A stretch of DNA of 64,000 nt from Steinernema hermaphroditum (GCA_030435675.1 CM059622.1:15190001-15254000); one strand, 5' to 3'. Counted from the stretch's first letter, positions 46,396 to 57,189 are shown. Program-made: numbers and translations. The notes: generated from the sequence alone by a model not told the origin.

Positions 46396-47719
46396 CAGGG
46401 TGGCGCATAAATACTGTAAGTGGGTCAAACTTTTCAATTTGTCCTGCTTTTTCGCCTTTTTGTACCACTTCTGTTGTTATATTCGTGTTCCTCGTTCTTT
46501 TTTGATCTAGGATTACTGTTTCCCCTGTTATTTTTCTCCTTGCCCCTTCGACAAAATGGTGTCCCAAAATGACCGTTTTGCTACCATCGCTGATTAAAAG
46601 TGTGGAATGCCGATTCCGGAAATTGAAAAATTAAGGAAATTCCATTTTTTTCAAGTCCAGAGTTTTGTCAAACACTTTCAAGAGACAGGAGGGATCATGG
46701 TTTGCCAAATAAGTGGAAGACCGAGAACAGTCCAAAGCAGCAAGGGCCACAGAAGCCATTTGGAACAAGATCAAGCAGAATCTGGTCATATCCATAAGAA
46801 AACTGGTCGAATAACAGGGAGTCATTGAGGGATCGCAGAGAAAATTTGTGAAAAGAAAATCGCGGACTCGACTCCTACAAGATGGCATACAGCTAGCTCT
46901 TGGACGATCAAATGAAGATCGCAAGACAGGACAAGTGTCGAAAGATAAATGTCGAAGTCCGCGGAGGGAGCATCCAGAAAATCCTGTTCTCGGATGAGAA
47001 GATTTTCATCGTTGATCCGGTGCGAAACACCCGGGATCACTGTGAACGTCTTCCGAAAGGCTCTCCCCGCAACGTCACCATCGAAAAGAGCCATTTCCCA
47101 AAGTCCATCATGGTTTGGGCCGGGGTTTCTGGACTTGGGAACGTAGAGCTCGTTTTCTTCGACGCCAATGAAAAAAAAGGTGACCTGCCATGGCGAGAAC
47201 TGCCGAAACCTGGTTCTGAACGGCGTGGTGAAATCCTGGGCCCTAGATCTGTCCCTCAACACCGCATGGACGTTTCAGCAGGACTGGACGCCTGGCCATG
47301 GAGTCAAGAATACCCTTGTCTCGTCACAGCCAACCATGTGAAGGAAGGATGTTGGGTCAAGAGGAAAGATATTTGGCTGCGGAACTCTCCGGTCCTCAAC
47401 CCTCTCGACTTCGCTGTTTGGTCAGTCCTAGAGACAAACGTATGCGCTACAAGCCACGATAGTGTGAATTCCCTGGAGCGCTCTCTGAAGACCGCTTGGA
47501 AGGAAATCATGCCAAAAGTCACCGCGGGAATCCTGAAGAATTTCCAGAATCGTCTGAACGCCTTAATCAAACTGTCAAGGAGGGCATTTCGAACAGAGTT
47601 CAAGTATGTTGTACAGAATTTCCTCGCCAATCTTACAGTTATGAATTCATTTTGTTTCTTTGTCGTAAATGAAAAGTTATGAGCAGTTTTTCCACTTACA
47701 GTATTTATGCGCCACCCTG
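46396..47719 (+). mobile_element. Mariner-type transposon (1324 bp, inactive)
   Basis: Perfect 28-bp terminal inverted repeats starting CAGGGTGGCGCATAAATACT bound the element, each preceded or followed by TA (46394-46395 and 47720-47721), the Tc1/mariner target duplication. Perfect TIRs around a broken gene suggest a moderately young insertion, or mobilisation in trans before decay. Confidence 0.92.
46607..47682 (+). pseudogene. Degenerate mariner transposase
   Basis: Pieces of a mariner transposase lie in more than one frame. FSDEKIF carries the first catalytic Asp region, and SIMVWAGVSGLGNVELVFF is recognisable. The second-Asp block (TTTCAGCAGGACTGGACGCC, reading FQQDWTP) is in a different frame from its surroundings. 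The final block reads SPVLNPLDFAVWSVLE, where active relatives have Asp in place of the Val. Frameshifts plus loss of the third catalytic Asp mean no active enzyme is made. Confidence 0.85.
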
Positions 47720-47721
47720 TA

Positions 47722-48248
47722 TAACCGCTTATAGAACTACGAATTGAAGTTACCGGTGGCGTTGAGAAAACTCACCCATGCTAGTTTTTGGATAGCACGG
47801 ATTGCCCAGATTGGCGTGCTTGCCTGTTTGGCTACGCTTTAACCATTAAAGTACAGATTTGAACAAAAAACAACACAATGCACATGATTTTTGTACTAAA
47901 TGGTTAAGCGTGCGACATTCACCAGATCGGTCCCGCACGGATTAGCCTGTTTGTACTAAGTCGCACAGTGTGCGCGCTTTATGACGCACCCTTCCTGAAA
48001 TTGAATCCAGTAATCCATGTGAGACCAAACATCACCACGATTCTCGGCACTTTTCCGATAATAAAACAAGGTCGAGACTTCCGAGATCGAGACAATTCTT
48101 ATCAATTAGGACAATTCTTGTATCATTCGGAGTTCTTGTCTATAACGGAAGCGCAATTTGACGCAAACCCGCTTGCGCGCGATTTTACTTTCGATTTCAA
48201 CTCCAACAGGGTGTTAAACGAACAGAAGATTCGCGAATATAGTGGCAC
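47722..48248. other. Intergenic DNA, nothing recognised
   Basis: No tRNA, repeat or protein-like frame is visible; a 108-codon frame at 47968-48294 runs into the R2 copy and is not supported. Confidence 0.4.
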
Positions 48249-48258
48249 TGAATCTATT

Positions 48259-48838
48259 CGGGGTCGTCCGCTCGCTCTCTCTGAGGCTGTCTGAGCCGAC
48301 TGAGTTGAGTGAGCGGTCGTTCTCGGCCGTCGTTGTTGGCGCAATGATCGCCCCGGCTTCCAGAAGGCCTGGAACACCAGGGAGCCGTAGTTCCACCGTC
48401 TTGCCAAGAAGCTAGTCACTGCCGCCCGACTCCACCCGCGCCGCCAGAGAAGCCGAAGAACCACCACAATTCCGAAGTCCGCGTCGCCAGCTGCCCTGAT
48501 GGTTCCCGGTTCGCCTGTTGTGCTCCGTCAACGCGTTTCGCCTCCATGCCTGTTCTTCACTCGTGCCGCCCGCGGAAGCCGCTGAAGAAGCTCCTCAACT
48601 CCGACGTCCGCGCTGCCACCTGAGCTGAAGATGGGTTTGCTGTGCTCCACCGTCTCCGGAATCAGCTTTTCGCCTCTCTGATGCCCGCGCACACTAATGG
48701 GATCGCCGTGCTCTACTCTGATGTGCCGAAGTCAGAAGAAGACCGGCGACTACGGAGTGATAATGTGTTTCTTGTGCATATATATGACGTCTCGCAAGGC
48801 GTAAGCCTTTGATACGAAAAATAAACTCGTGAAACTCG
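48259..48838 (+). mobile_element. R2 retroposon, copy d (5-prime truncated)
   Basis: A 10-bp target-site duplication, TGAATCTATT, lies at 48249-48258 and 48839-48848. The copy starts at CGGGGTCGTCCGCTCGCTCT, about 30 bp inside the 5-prime end defined by copies a and c, a truncation typical of target-primed reverse transcription. It ends ATAAACTCGTGAAACTCG. TATATATGACGTCTCGCAAG lies near the 3-prime end. Confidence 0.8.
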
Positions 48839-48860
48839 TGAATCTATTGTCACTCAACCG

Positions 48861-48925
48861 TTTGCGTGGCTCATTGCGAACGCGTCTGATTCGTAGACAG
48901 TCGGGGTGGGTTCGACGTCGGCCAC
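48861..48925 (+). repeat. R1 tRNA-like head
   Basis: Contains GCGTGGCTCATTGCGAACGC (A-box-like) and GGGTGGGTTCGACG (B-box-like) with an anticodon-arm-like segment between. It closely matches the minus strand of 8612-8677. It begins 12 bp after the R2 copy d target duplication, so the two repeats are neighbours here. Confidence 0.6.
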
Positions 48926-49146
48926 AGCCCAAAATTTTGTCTGTTCTCTGAAATCGACCGCTCCTCGACTATCGTTCCGAGTCGGTATTCCGACCGTGCT
49001 GGCGCCGAAGGCACGTAAACGGTAGGTCTAATCGAGGAGACTGACAGCAAAACGTTGTGACCGGATATGGGTAGCAACATTTTACAGAATGTAAATGGGC
49101 TGTTGCCCATAACCGACCGCACTACTCCAGTCTCGAAATAGTCCGT

Positions 49147-49722
49147 TATGGCGAAACAGTCGCAAAATTACTGTTGTCGATGAAAAACAACTCTGATGAG
49201 CATATAAATAGAGCCATGAAAGGAAGGCTTATCTGTTGTTTCAAGCTAAAATAGACTGGCTTGAGTGCACAAGTCTCCATTTGCAAGCGGAAACGTTTGT
49301 TGCAGAACAGTAGCAATTTCAATCAAATCTTGTACTTCCCTTAAATTTTGCTTGAAAAGCGAGAAGTTCTCCAAAAAAAGTTTAATTGTATCCGAACGCG
49401 AAGCCAACAAGATCCATGAGTGGATTGTTCGACTCGGCAAAGTGGGTCAGACTTCGCCTCAGTTCTTTTCACTGTTATCCGACTGTACAATGGTCTCAAA
49501 CCCACAATTTCACTACCATTCGATTCATTCCTACAGCATGAGCGCACGATGTGAATATTCGACTGAACACCATCACTGTTTCTGATGTTTATGGACCACA
49601 ATCAGTCATAACCTTTGCATTTCAGGATAGTCGATTTGGAAAAACAGTCGTGAAATCGGTGAAAAACAAAACTGATGAATACATATAAATAGAGCCACAA
49701 CATGAAATCTATTGTTTCAAAC
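49147..49722 (+). repeat. Duplicated TATA-containing segment (two copies about 490 bp apart)
   Basis: 49147-49245 and 49633-49722 align: both have a GGxxAAACAGTCGxxAAAT start, GATGAAAAACA or GGTGAAAAACA, CTGATGA, CATATAAATAGAGCCA and then a TTGTTTCAA segment. CATATAAATAG is a good TATA box. No open frame follows either copy closely, so they may be promoters of non-coding transcripts or remnants of a repeated gene start. Confidence 0.5.
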
Positions 49723-49729
49723 GTGGCTG

Positions 49730-50650
49730 CTTCCAAGATAAAACAGTGAGGAGTGCGTTTCTAACAAGCTTGCCGGCTAGACATCGGCTACAGTGTGATA
49801 AAAGAGGGACGAAAAGGTGAAGGGTAACAAAATATCGTGAACAACAAAGCAATTACTGAAGATGTCTGAAAAGTGTTTTTGAAAGTGCGCAGGTACATCT
49901 TGCTGTTTGTCTCCAAATCCGCTTTGGACAAATTGGTCTTGAGGTGATTTTAGCATAGGGAAGATCTTCAATTCTTACTTTCAAGTCCATTATAGACATT
50001 GACTTAGGTATTGTGTTGACGTGAATTTAGTACATAAATGATGATTTAAATTTGCCGGCAGGTCACGAACAAATTAACGAAGAAATTCCGTAATATTACA
50101 GAGATATTGTACTAGAAATATTAAGAGTGACAAGACAACCTGTTATGTTGAATAGCACGAAATTCCCCATTTCAGAGAGATCCACAGGGCTTTGTCAGAG
50201 GCGTGACGCAAACGAGTCTTAAGGCTTCAATGCTTAAGACGTCTGAGAAGCATCAATTGCCTTTTTGATGAGCACGTGTCGCATGGCAAGATCTCACTAT
50301 TACGCAGAACAGAGAAGCGAAGAAAAGGTAAAGGTTGGAAATGGGCACAGAGACAGTCTCTGATTCATTTGTGCGTAGAGCAACTAAATGTCGTGAAGTG
50401 CGATTACGTGTCTTTAATTACGAATTAAGTCACATCTTGCAAGCAAATATAATAATCGTAGTGGGCGAGGATAGAAACAAGTGACGCACTCGCCGAGATT
50501 GTATTTGCTGCACCATTTTGGCACTGCTTTGTACGAGGTGCGGTCGTGGTACGGCGACAAGTGAATAACGAAAAATAATGGACTTAGAACTATTGGCACA
50601 TTCTCACGAAAGCGGCTGATCGATTTCGTAAACATCAAATCAATTCAAAC
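49730..50650. other. Intergenic DNA, nothing recognised
   Basis: AT-rich; short frames only. Confidence 0.4.
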
Positions 50651-50706
50651 ATTTTTTGATTGCGTTTTATTTCATTGATGCTCCAATGATAAAAAATTGC
50701 TCAAAA

Positions 50707-51141
50707 TCAGATCTTCAGTCCGCTGAGAAGACCGTTAAGAGCGCCGAGTCCTCCGCTTCCGAGGTTGGCGCCGGCAGCCACTAAAGAGAGATGTTAGAAA
50801 GCCATCTGTGGGGAGTGAGGTTTACAAGGAGCGAGAAGAGTGCCGACGAGTTGAAGAAGGAATCCGACGACGGTGAGGAGGTTGCCGAGAACAGATCCGA
50901 GGCCTCCAAGTGTGGAGTTGAGGCCTGAGTTGGCGCCACCCAGGCCGAGTTGACTCAGAAGGTTGTTGAGGAGGTTGTTGTCGTTGGAGGAAGAGGAAGA
51001 AGAGGAGCTGCCACTTCCAGAGGATGCCGATGGAATGCCTCCAATGACTCCGCCAAGCGAAGGAAGGGAAGGAGCGGAGCTGTCGGCGTGAAGAAGGGCG
51101 AAAGTGGAGAGGAGGACGAAGACGGAGAGCTTTCCGTTCAT
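50707..51141 (-). CDS. Small secreted Ser/Gly/Leu-rich protein, copy C
   Basis: Exons 50826-51141 and 50707-50780 encode 129 residues: signal peptide MNGKLSVFVLLSTFALLHA, then Pro/Ser and Ser-run linker, LLNNLLSQLGLGGAN, hydrophobic block, and Gly-rich tail ending SGLKI. Its promoter (TTTTATA at 51197-51203 and at least 150 bp around it) and its 3-prime flank are nearly the same as those of copy A, so A/B and C/D are a duplicated unit 20 kb apart in the same orientation. Confidence 0.82.
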
Positions 51142-51502
51142 CTTGATGGGAGAGGAGGACCGATTCGGAGTGATTTGACCAGTCTATTGTCATTCCTTTT
51201 ATAGGCAATTTCCCACGTCGAGGGCCGATCTGTTTACGTGGATGTCCTCTTTTAATCCTATTTGATGTAGTCAATCACAGTGTTCGTCCTGAGTTATACA
51301 ACAAGTACATTCTGCCCTGAAGAGTTTGGTGCCATAATCTCCATGTTGCTGTCCTTGAGTTTGATCCACTAATTTCAAATCAGAATAATCAGATCAAAAA
51401 CAGCACATCAATTCATAAAACGTCATTGTGCAAAGATGTTACAACTATAAAAGGCAGCTCCGGGCACAGTACAATCACTCCGAATAGGTCCTCCACATCA
51501 AG

Positions 51503-51938
51503 ATGAACGGAAACCTCGCCTTCTTTGTCCTCCTCTCCACTTTCGCCCTTATCCACGCCGACAGCTCCGCTCCTTCCCTTCCTTCGATCGAAGGAGTCAT
51601 CGGAGGCATTCCTTCGGTCTTCTCTGGAAGTGGCAGCTCCTCTTCTTCTTCTTCTTCCAACGACAACAACCTCCTCAACAACCTTCTGAGTCAACTTGGC
51701 CTGGGTGGCGCCAACTCAGGCCTCAACTCCACACTTGGAGGCCTCGGATCTGTTCTCGGCAACCTCCTCACCGTCGTCGGATTCCTTCTTCAACTCGTCG
51801 GCGCTCTTCTTGCCCCACGTATGACTCCAATCCCCACAGATTCAATCCTAACATCTCTGTTTAGTGGCTGTCGGCGCCAACCTCGGAAGCGGAGGACTCG
51901 GCGCTCTTAACGGTCTTCTTGGCGGACTGAAGATCTGA
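51503..51938 (+). CDS. Small secreted Ser/Gly/Leu-rich protein, copy D
   Basis: Exons 51503-51818 and 51865-51938 encode 129 residues with the family layout and a signal peptide ending LIHA. TATAAAA at 51446-51452 lies about 50 bp before the ATG. The intron and second exon are nearly identical to copy F. AATAAA follows about 45 bp after the stop. Confidence 0.82.
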
Positions 51939-52067
51939 AGATTCCCCTAATAATCACTGAGAACTGCTGACATTTCTCAGAAATAAAGCAACATAATATC
52001 ATTTATTTTATGCACGAATTCAGATTAAGCAGAGGACAGCTCATTTAAAACAAATCAAAAAGCAACT

Positions 52068-52862
52068 TCAAACATAATTCCAGAGCACATCCCTTTGTTC
52101 TCGTGTCATCTCCTTGAGTCCGTCAGTCCTAAGGCACTCAGTAATCGGGTAGATTGAACACTTCTCAGGGGCAAAAAGCGCTTCCTCCAATTTCGCGAAC
52201 CTCTCTCTATCCATCTCCAGGTCGATGCTTTCGCAAGTTTCCCGCAGCGGGCAGAAATCTTTCATTATGATCATCTGGCTCAGTAAATCACACTCCACTC
52301 TCTTCTCGAACAACTCCTCCTTCTTCAGGGTCGTTTCCCATTGAGAAAGCAAATAGTACTTCTTACCAATAGGTTCCATTTTGGAGAAGAATCCGATTGC
52401 CAGGGCGTCCCAGTGCATCTCAGCGGCAATCCGAAATAAAAACGTACAAGTTGAATAAGAGCGCTGTCGTGGTCTCGAGCTCAGATGAGCAAAACACGAT
52501 ATGATAAGGCACCTATGGCTCTTCAGCTGGTTCTGAGCTGCCTGATCGCAGAGCTCCCAAATTCTCGAACACTCTTCGATGGCGCCAGTGGCGCAGTATA
52601 GTTCGAACATCTCTTTAGGACACAGCACCTCCTCGGCTCTCTTTAGTGTGGCTCCTACTTTCATCCATCCACTTTTATTGTAGACGAAACATTCCTCGGG
52701 AATAGTCGTGAGACTACGGAAACGGTAGTCAAATAGCTTCCGGGACTCGGCACGGTTCACATCGATTTGGACGGTTCTCGGGACTGGAGACAAGAGAACG
52801 AAGGGTTTGTTCTTGATGAAATAGTCGCTGGCTAGGGCGAAGAGAGATGGAACGTGAGTCAT
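52068..52862 (-). CDS. 264-residue intracellular protein, nematode-restricted-looking family
   Basis: Uninterrupted frame; I place the start at the MTHVPSLFALASDYF methionine because the preceding 53 residues look like untranslated sequence. Contains LCPKEMFELYCATGAIEECS followed by RIWELCDQAAQNQL and a second helical half with AEMHWDALAIGFF. This reads as a helical-repeat protein of a kind expanded in some nematodes. There is no signal peptide or TM segment. The function is unknown to me. It sits between two secreted-gene pairs and is convergent with copy D. Confidence 0.65.
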   Translation of the reverse strand: MTHVPSLFALASDYFIKNKPFVLLSPVPRTVQIDVNRAESRKLFDYRFRSLTTIPEECFVYNKSGWMKVGATLKRAEEVLCPKEMFELYCATGAIEECSRIWELCDQAAQNQLKSHRCLIISCFAHLSSRPRQRSYSTCTFLFRIAAEMHWDALAIGFFSKMEPIGKKYYLLSQWETTLKKEELFEKRVECDLLSQMIIMKDFCPLRETCESIDLEMDRERFAKLEEALFAPEKCSIYPITECLRTDGLKEMTREQRDVLWNYV

Positions 52863-53161
52863 GGGGATAGAGACTGTAGTTAAAGGCCGCCAGCAGCAGA
52901 GTTGTGAAGGAAAGGATTGGTTGGCCAGCACAAATGCTGTGGGAAAGTACCTTTTGATAGAGTTTGGTTGATGATAAGTGTGAACAGAGTTTGACCGTTT
53001 AAGCTCCCTTTCTCGCGTCACCTAATCGATAGATCAATATGGCCCACGTTAGTCGAAGTCTCTGATGTGCATTGCTCTGACATGAATGGTACAAAATGGG
53101 ACTGTGCTGTTTCTTATTTGCTGCTCGCGTATTACAACAAACACCAATGATTCACAAGCCC

Positions 53162-53580
53162 TTAGATCTTCAGTCCGCTGAGAAGACCGTTAAGAGCTCC
53201 GAGTCCTCCGCTTCCGAGGTTGGCGCCGGCAGCCACTAAAGAGAGATGTTAGAAAGCCATCTGTGGGGAGTGAGGTTTACAAGGAGCGAGAAGAGTGCCG
53301 ACGAGTTGAAGAAGGAATCCGACGACGGTGAGGAGGTTGCCGAGAACAGATCCGAGGCCTCCGAGGGTGGAGTTGAGGCCCGAGTTGGCGCCACCCAGGC
53401 CGAGTTGACTCAGAAGGTTGTTAAGGAGGTTGTTGTCGTTGGAGGAAGAAGACGAGCTGTCACTTCCAGAGGAGGCAGAAGGAAGGCCTCCGATGACTCC
53501 ACCAAGAGAAGGCACACCGGGGATCTGGACCGGTAGGGAGCTGTCGGCGTGGAGAAGGGCGAAAGTGGAGAGGAGGATGA
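53162..53580 (-). pseudogene. Secreted Ser/Gly/Leu-rich family, copy E, lacking its start
   Basis: Exon 2 (53162-53235) and most of exon 1 (from 53281 up to about 53580) are intact and in frame (LLSTFALLHADSSLPVQIPG onward). Aligned to copies F and G, the segment holding the start codon and about the first eight codons, roughly 22 bp, is missing just downstream of a CTCTCCTCATCAA leader. No ATG in the correct frame replaces it nearby. The gene is probably dead unless an upstream exon supplies a start. Confidence 0.7.
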
Positions 53581-53988
53581 TTGATGAGGAGAGAATCAGA
53601 GGGCCGACTGAAAGTGGATTCGTTCTCGTTCTGTCGTCCCTTTATACGAAACTTTGCTTTTGTCATAGTTTGTACCCTTAATGATCCTTCAATAATCCTA
53701 TCTGAACATAACAGCTGTCCTATGAGATCAATCGTGTTCGCGCAAGTTGAACACTGACTTGATCTCGACTTGATCTGCACATTCAGGGAGTACAGTAGAA
53801 CGAATACAGAGGGCCAGAATATTAGCTGCGTGCTGTATTGTGAATGATGTTGAGTCTCGTATTCAAAAAAGGTCATTTTGGTAAACAACTCAGAACTTCT
53901 GAACACAAGGAAGCAGGACTACATAAAACGGCGATGCAGTCCATTGGAAATCACTTCGAACCATCCGTCCGATTCTCTTTTCATCAAG

Positions 53989-54424
53989 ATGAACGGAAAA
54001 CTCGCCTTGTTCGTCCTCCTCTCTACTTTCGCCCTTCTCCACGCCGACAGCTCCGCTCCTTCCCTTCCTTCGCTTGGCGGAGTCATTGGAGGCATTCCAT
54101 CGGCATCCTCTGGAAGTGGCAGCTCCTCTTCTTCCTCTTCCTCCAACGACAACAACCTCCTCAACAACCTTCTGAGTCAACTCGGCCTGGGTGGCGCCAA
54201 CTCAGGCCTCAACTCCACACTTGGAGGCCTCGGATCTGTTCTCGGCAACCTCCTCACCGTCGTCGGATTCCTTCTTCAACTCGTCGGCGCTCTTCTTGCC
54301 CCACGTATGACTCCAATCCCCACAGATTCAATCCTAACATCTCTGTTTAGTGGCTGTCGGCGCCAACCTCGGAAGCGGAGGACTCGGCGCTCTTAACGGT
54401 CTTCTCAGCGGACTGAAGATCTGA
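53989..54424 (+). CDS. Small secreted Ser/Gly/Leu-rich protein, copy F
   Basis: Exons 53989-54304 and 54351-54424 encode 129 residues: signal peptide MNGKLALFVLLSTFALLHA, APSLPSLGG linker, Ser run, LLNNLLSQLGLGGAN, hydrophobic block and a tail ending SGLKI. Its upstream 250 bp match, inverted, the upstream DNA of copy G. It is divergently paired with the broken copy E. Confidence 0.82.
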
Positions 54425-54429
54425 AGAAT

Positions 54430-55560
54430 CCGTTCCTAATCAGTGATTACTGATGTGCAACTCAATACATAAAACGTGCTCTTCCACGCATAACGGCCCT
54501 GTCATGCACTGTGGAGTTGCTATCGCAAGTGACTGGGCATGTGCCAACCTGTGTAACAAAATCGGCCTTATAACAAAACAGTTTAAAGGAAGTGACGCGC
54601 GTTCGCAGAGAGCCACACAGACGAGTCAGATGCAACCGTTCTACAGCACCATGTCACCAAGGAGGCTAAGCCTTGCCCCTGTTTACACGTTGTGAGTCAT
54701 GTTGAGCCCTTTTTTTGTTAGCACCGGCCTTACCGCCTGCGGGTCTGTAATTAAAAATCCTTTGGTCTGTCGATGCGACTGCTTCACTGCTACCGACCGT
54801 TCATTTATTGGGTTAAGCGATTAGACGATTTTTCTGTGTTGAAATGTTTTCGAGATAAGAAAGGCGAACTCTTTGAAAACAACAGGCCAAACAACATAAA
54901 ATACATTTCATCAGACAGTGGTTTCCATGTCCCCTCCTTCGTTTTCCTCCTCCTCTGCTCGAGTCACCGCCATCTCCACTTGTTTCATCCACAGACGGAA
55001 GAATATGAGACGGTTCACAATAGTTGCCATAACAGTAAGAATGAGAGGAGCATTAATAACTGTCTGTAAAGTGACTCTTTTTATTCATAGCCCGTTTTCG
55101 GGACTGACGATTATGCGATGAGTCTGAGCACAGATGGCTACTGAAGAAGGTTGTGTCTCCCTTAATAATGCGGATCATACGGATTAAACATGCAGGTGAC
55201 AGGGACTAACCTTTTGTTCTTCCTTTCGTCCTGACGACTGTTTCGTTCCATCCAATATTTTGATTAGGAGGAGCGAAGAAGATTCGATTCCTTCTCTGTT
55301 TACGTGTGTGATGGGAGAACTTATGTAAACAGCTGGCCCATTATGGGTTATTAGAGCAATTATAATCTCGTGAGAAAGGAAATAACAAGGTGTCGTCGCC
55401 ATAGGGAGCAGCTTTCGCAATGCAACGAACCGCTCGTGAAGAAAGCGATGGGGTGCAATACTGAAATTGGCCAAAAAAATGAACGTTAGCGCACAAAATT
55501 CGGTCTTGTCCAGAAAGCTTTAAAAGATCGACAAGACAACAGTGCTCGGCAGATTTTTTG
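54430..55560. other. Intergenic DNA with a weak R1 fragment
   Basis: GCAGAGAGCCACACAGACGA at about 54606 and ACCGCCTGCGGGTCTGTAA at about 54733 are fragments of the R1 family. No gene is supported; frames of 60-98 codons lack protein character. Confidence 0.4.
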
Positions 55561-55622
55561 CACTTTCATTTTTATTTCTTGCACTTTATGACATCAGCAG
55601 TCACTGATTATTAGGGGAATCT

Positions 55623-56064
55623 TCAGATCTTCAGTCCGCTGAGAAGACCGTTAAGAGCTCCGAGTCCTCCGCTTCCGAGGTTGGCGCCGGCAGCCACTAA
55701 AGAGATATGTTAGGATTGAATCTGTGGGGATTGGAGTCATACGTGGGGCAAGAAGAGCGCCGACGAGTTGAAGAAGGAATCCGACGACGGTGAGAAGGTT
55801 GCCGAGAACAGATCCGAGGCCTCCAAGTGTGGAGTTGAGGCCCGAATTGGCGCCACCCAGACCGAGTTGACTCAGAAGGTTGTTGAGGAGGTTGTTATCG
55901 TTGGAGGAAGAAGAGGAGCTGCCACTTCCAGAGGCGGCCGAAGGAAGGCCTCCGATGACTCCGCCAAGAGAAGATACTCCCGGAACCTGGACCGGAAGGG
56001 AGTTGTCGGCGTGGAGAAGGGCGACAGTGGAGAGGAGGACGAAGAAGGTGAGTTTTCCGTTCAT
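55623..56064 (-). CDS. Small secreted Ser/Gly/Leu-rich protein, copy G
   Basis: Exons 55743-56064 and 55623-55696 encode 131 residues. It differs from copies A-D and F by an NSLPVQVPGVSSLGG segment after the signal peptide, shared in variant form with E and H. The rest keeps the family layout ending in a Gly-rich LKI tail. The true start is the MNGKLTFF methionine; the longer open frame upstream is leader sequence. Confidence 0.82.
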
Positions 56065-56462
56065 CTTGTTGAGGAGAGAATCGGACGGATGGTTCGAAGT
56101 GATTTCCAATCGACTGCGTCGCCGTTTTATGTAGTCCTGCTTCCCTGTGTTCAGAAGTTCTGAGTTGTTTACCAAAATGACCTTTTTTGAATACGAGACT
56201 CAACATCATTCACAATACAGCACGCAGCTAATATTCTGGCCCTCTGTATTCGTTCTACTGTACTCCCTGAATGTACAGATCAAGTCGATCAGTGTTCAAC
56301 TTGCGCGAACACGATTGATCTCATAGGACAGCTGTTATGTTCAGATAGGATTATTGGAGGACAATTAAGGGTATAAACTATGTACAAAGCACAACATGGA
56401 GTTCCCGCATAGAAGGACGACGGAACGAATTCACTCCGAATCGGTTCTCCTCTCCCATCAAC

Positions 56463-56903
56463 ATGAACGGAAAGCTCGCCGTCTTCGTCCTCCTCTCCAC
56501 TTTCGCCCTTATCCACGCCGACAGCTCCCTACCGGTCCAGATCCCCGGTGTGCCTTCTCTTGGTGGAGTCATCGGAGGCCTTCCTTCGGCCGCCTCTGGA
56601 AGTGGCGGCTCCTCTTCTTCCTCCAACGACAACAACCTCCTCAACAATCTTCTGAGTCAACTCGGCCTGGGTGGCGCCAACTCGGGCCTCAACTCCACCC
56701 TCGGAGGTCTCGGATCTGTCCTCGGCAACCTCCTCACCGTCGTCGGATTCCTTCTTCAACTCGTCGGCGCTCTTCTTGCCCCTTGTATGACTTAAATCCA
56801 TCAAAGGCCTTTATAACATCTCTCTTTAGTGGCTGCCGGCGCCAACCTCGGAAGCGGAGGACTCGGCGCTCTTAACAGTCTTCTCAGCGGACTGAAGATC
56901 TGA
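56463..56903 (+). CDS. Small secreted Ser/Gly/Leu-rich protein, copy H
   Basis: Exons 56463-56784 and 56830-56903 encode 131 residues: signal peptide MNGKLAVFVLLSTFALIHA, SSLPVQIPGVPSLGG, Ser/Gly run, LLNNLLSQLGLGGAN, hydrophobic block, tail ending SGLKI. Divergently paired with copy G. The far upstream shares the AATCCTATCTGAACATAACA region with copy E, showing that G/H is an inverted duplicate of E/F. Confidence 0.82.
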
Positions 56904-57189
56904 AGAATCCGGTGATAATCAGTGATTACTGATGTGCGACTCAATACATAAAAAACGTGTTTTCATCGGGTTACTGTTCTACATTCTTTTTTGTCCATCT
57001 TTACTATTAATTTCACCCACTCCATTCACTTTCAGAACCCACAAAACGTGTTGAGACCATTATTATAACACATACGCACTATCGTGAAAGCACAAAGCAG
57101 ATGGTTATGTTGAACATGTGCGTTTGGCAACCCACTGCCATTGTCTTATACATATATCGATTCCTCAATGAATTGAGCTCGAAACGTCA

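Noticed and set aside
46607..46828. Separate 73-codon gene
   Set aside because: It lies inside the mariner terminal repeats and is the frame-shifted N-terminal part of the dead transposase.
52863..53021. N-terminal extension of the 264-residue gene
   Set aside because: The extra 53 residues have no folded character; the internal Met begins the part with consistent composition.
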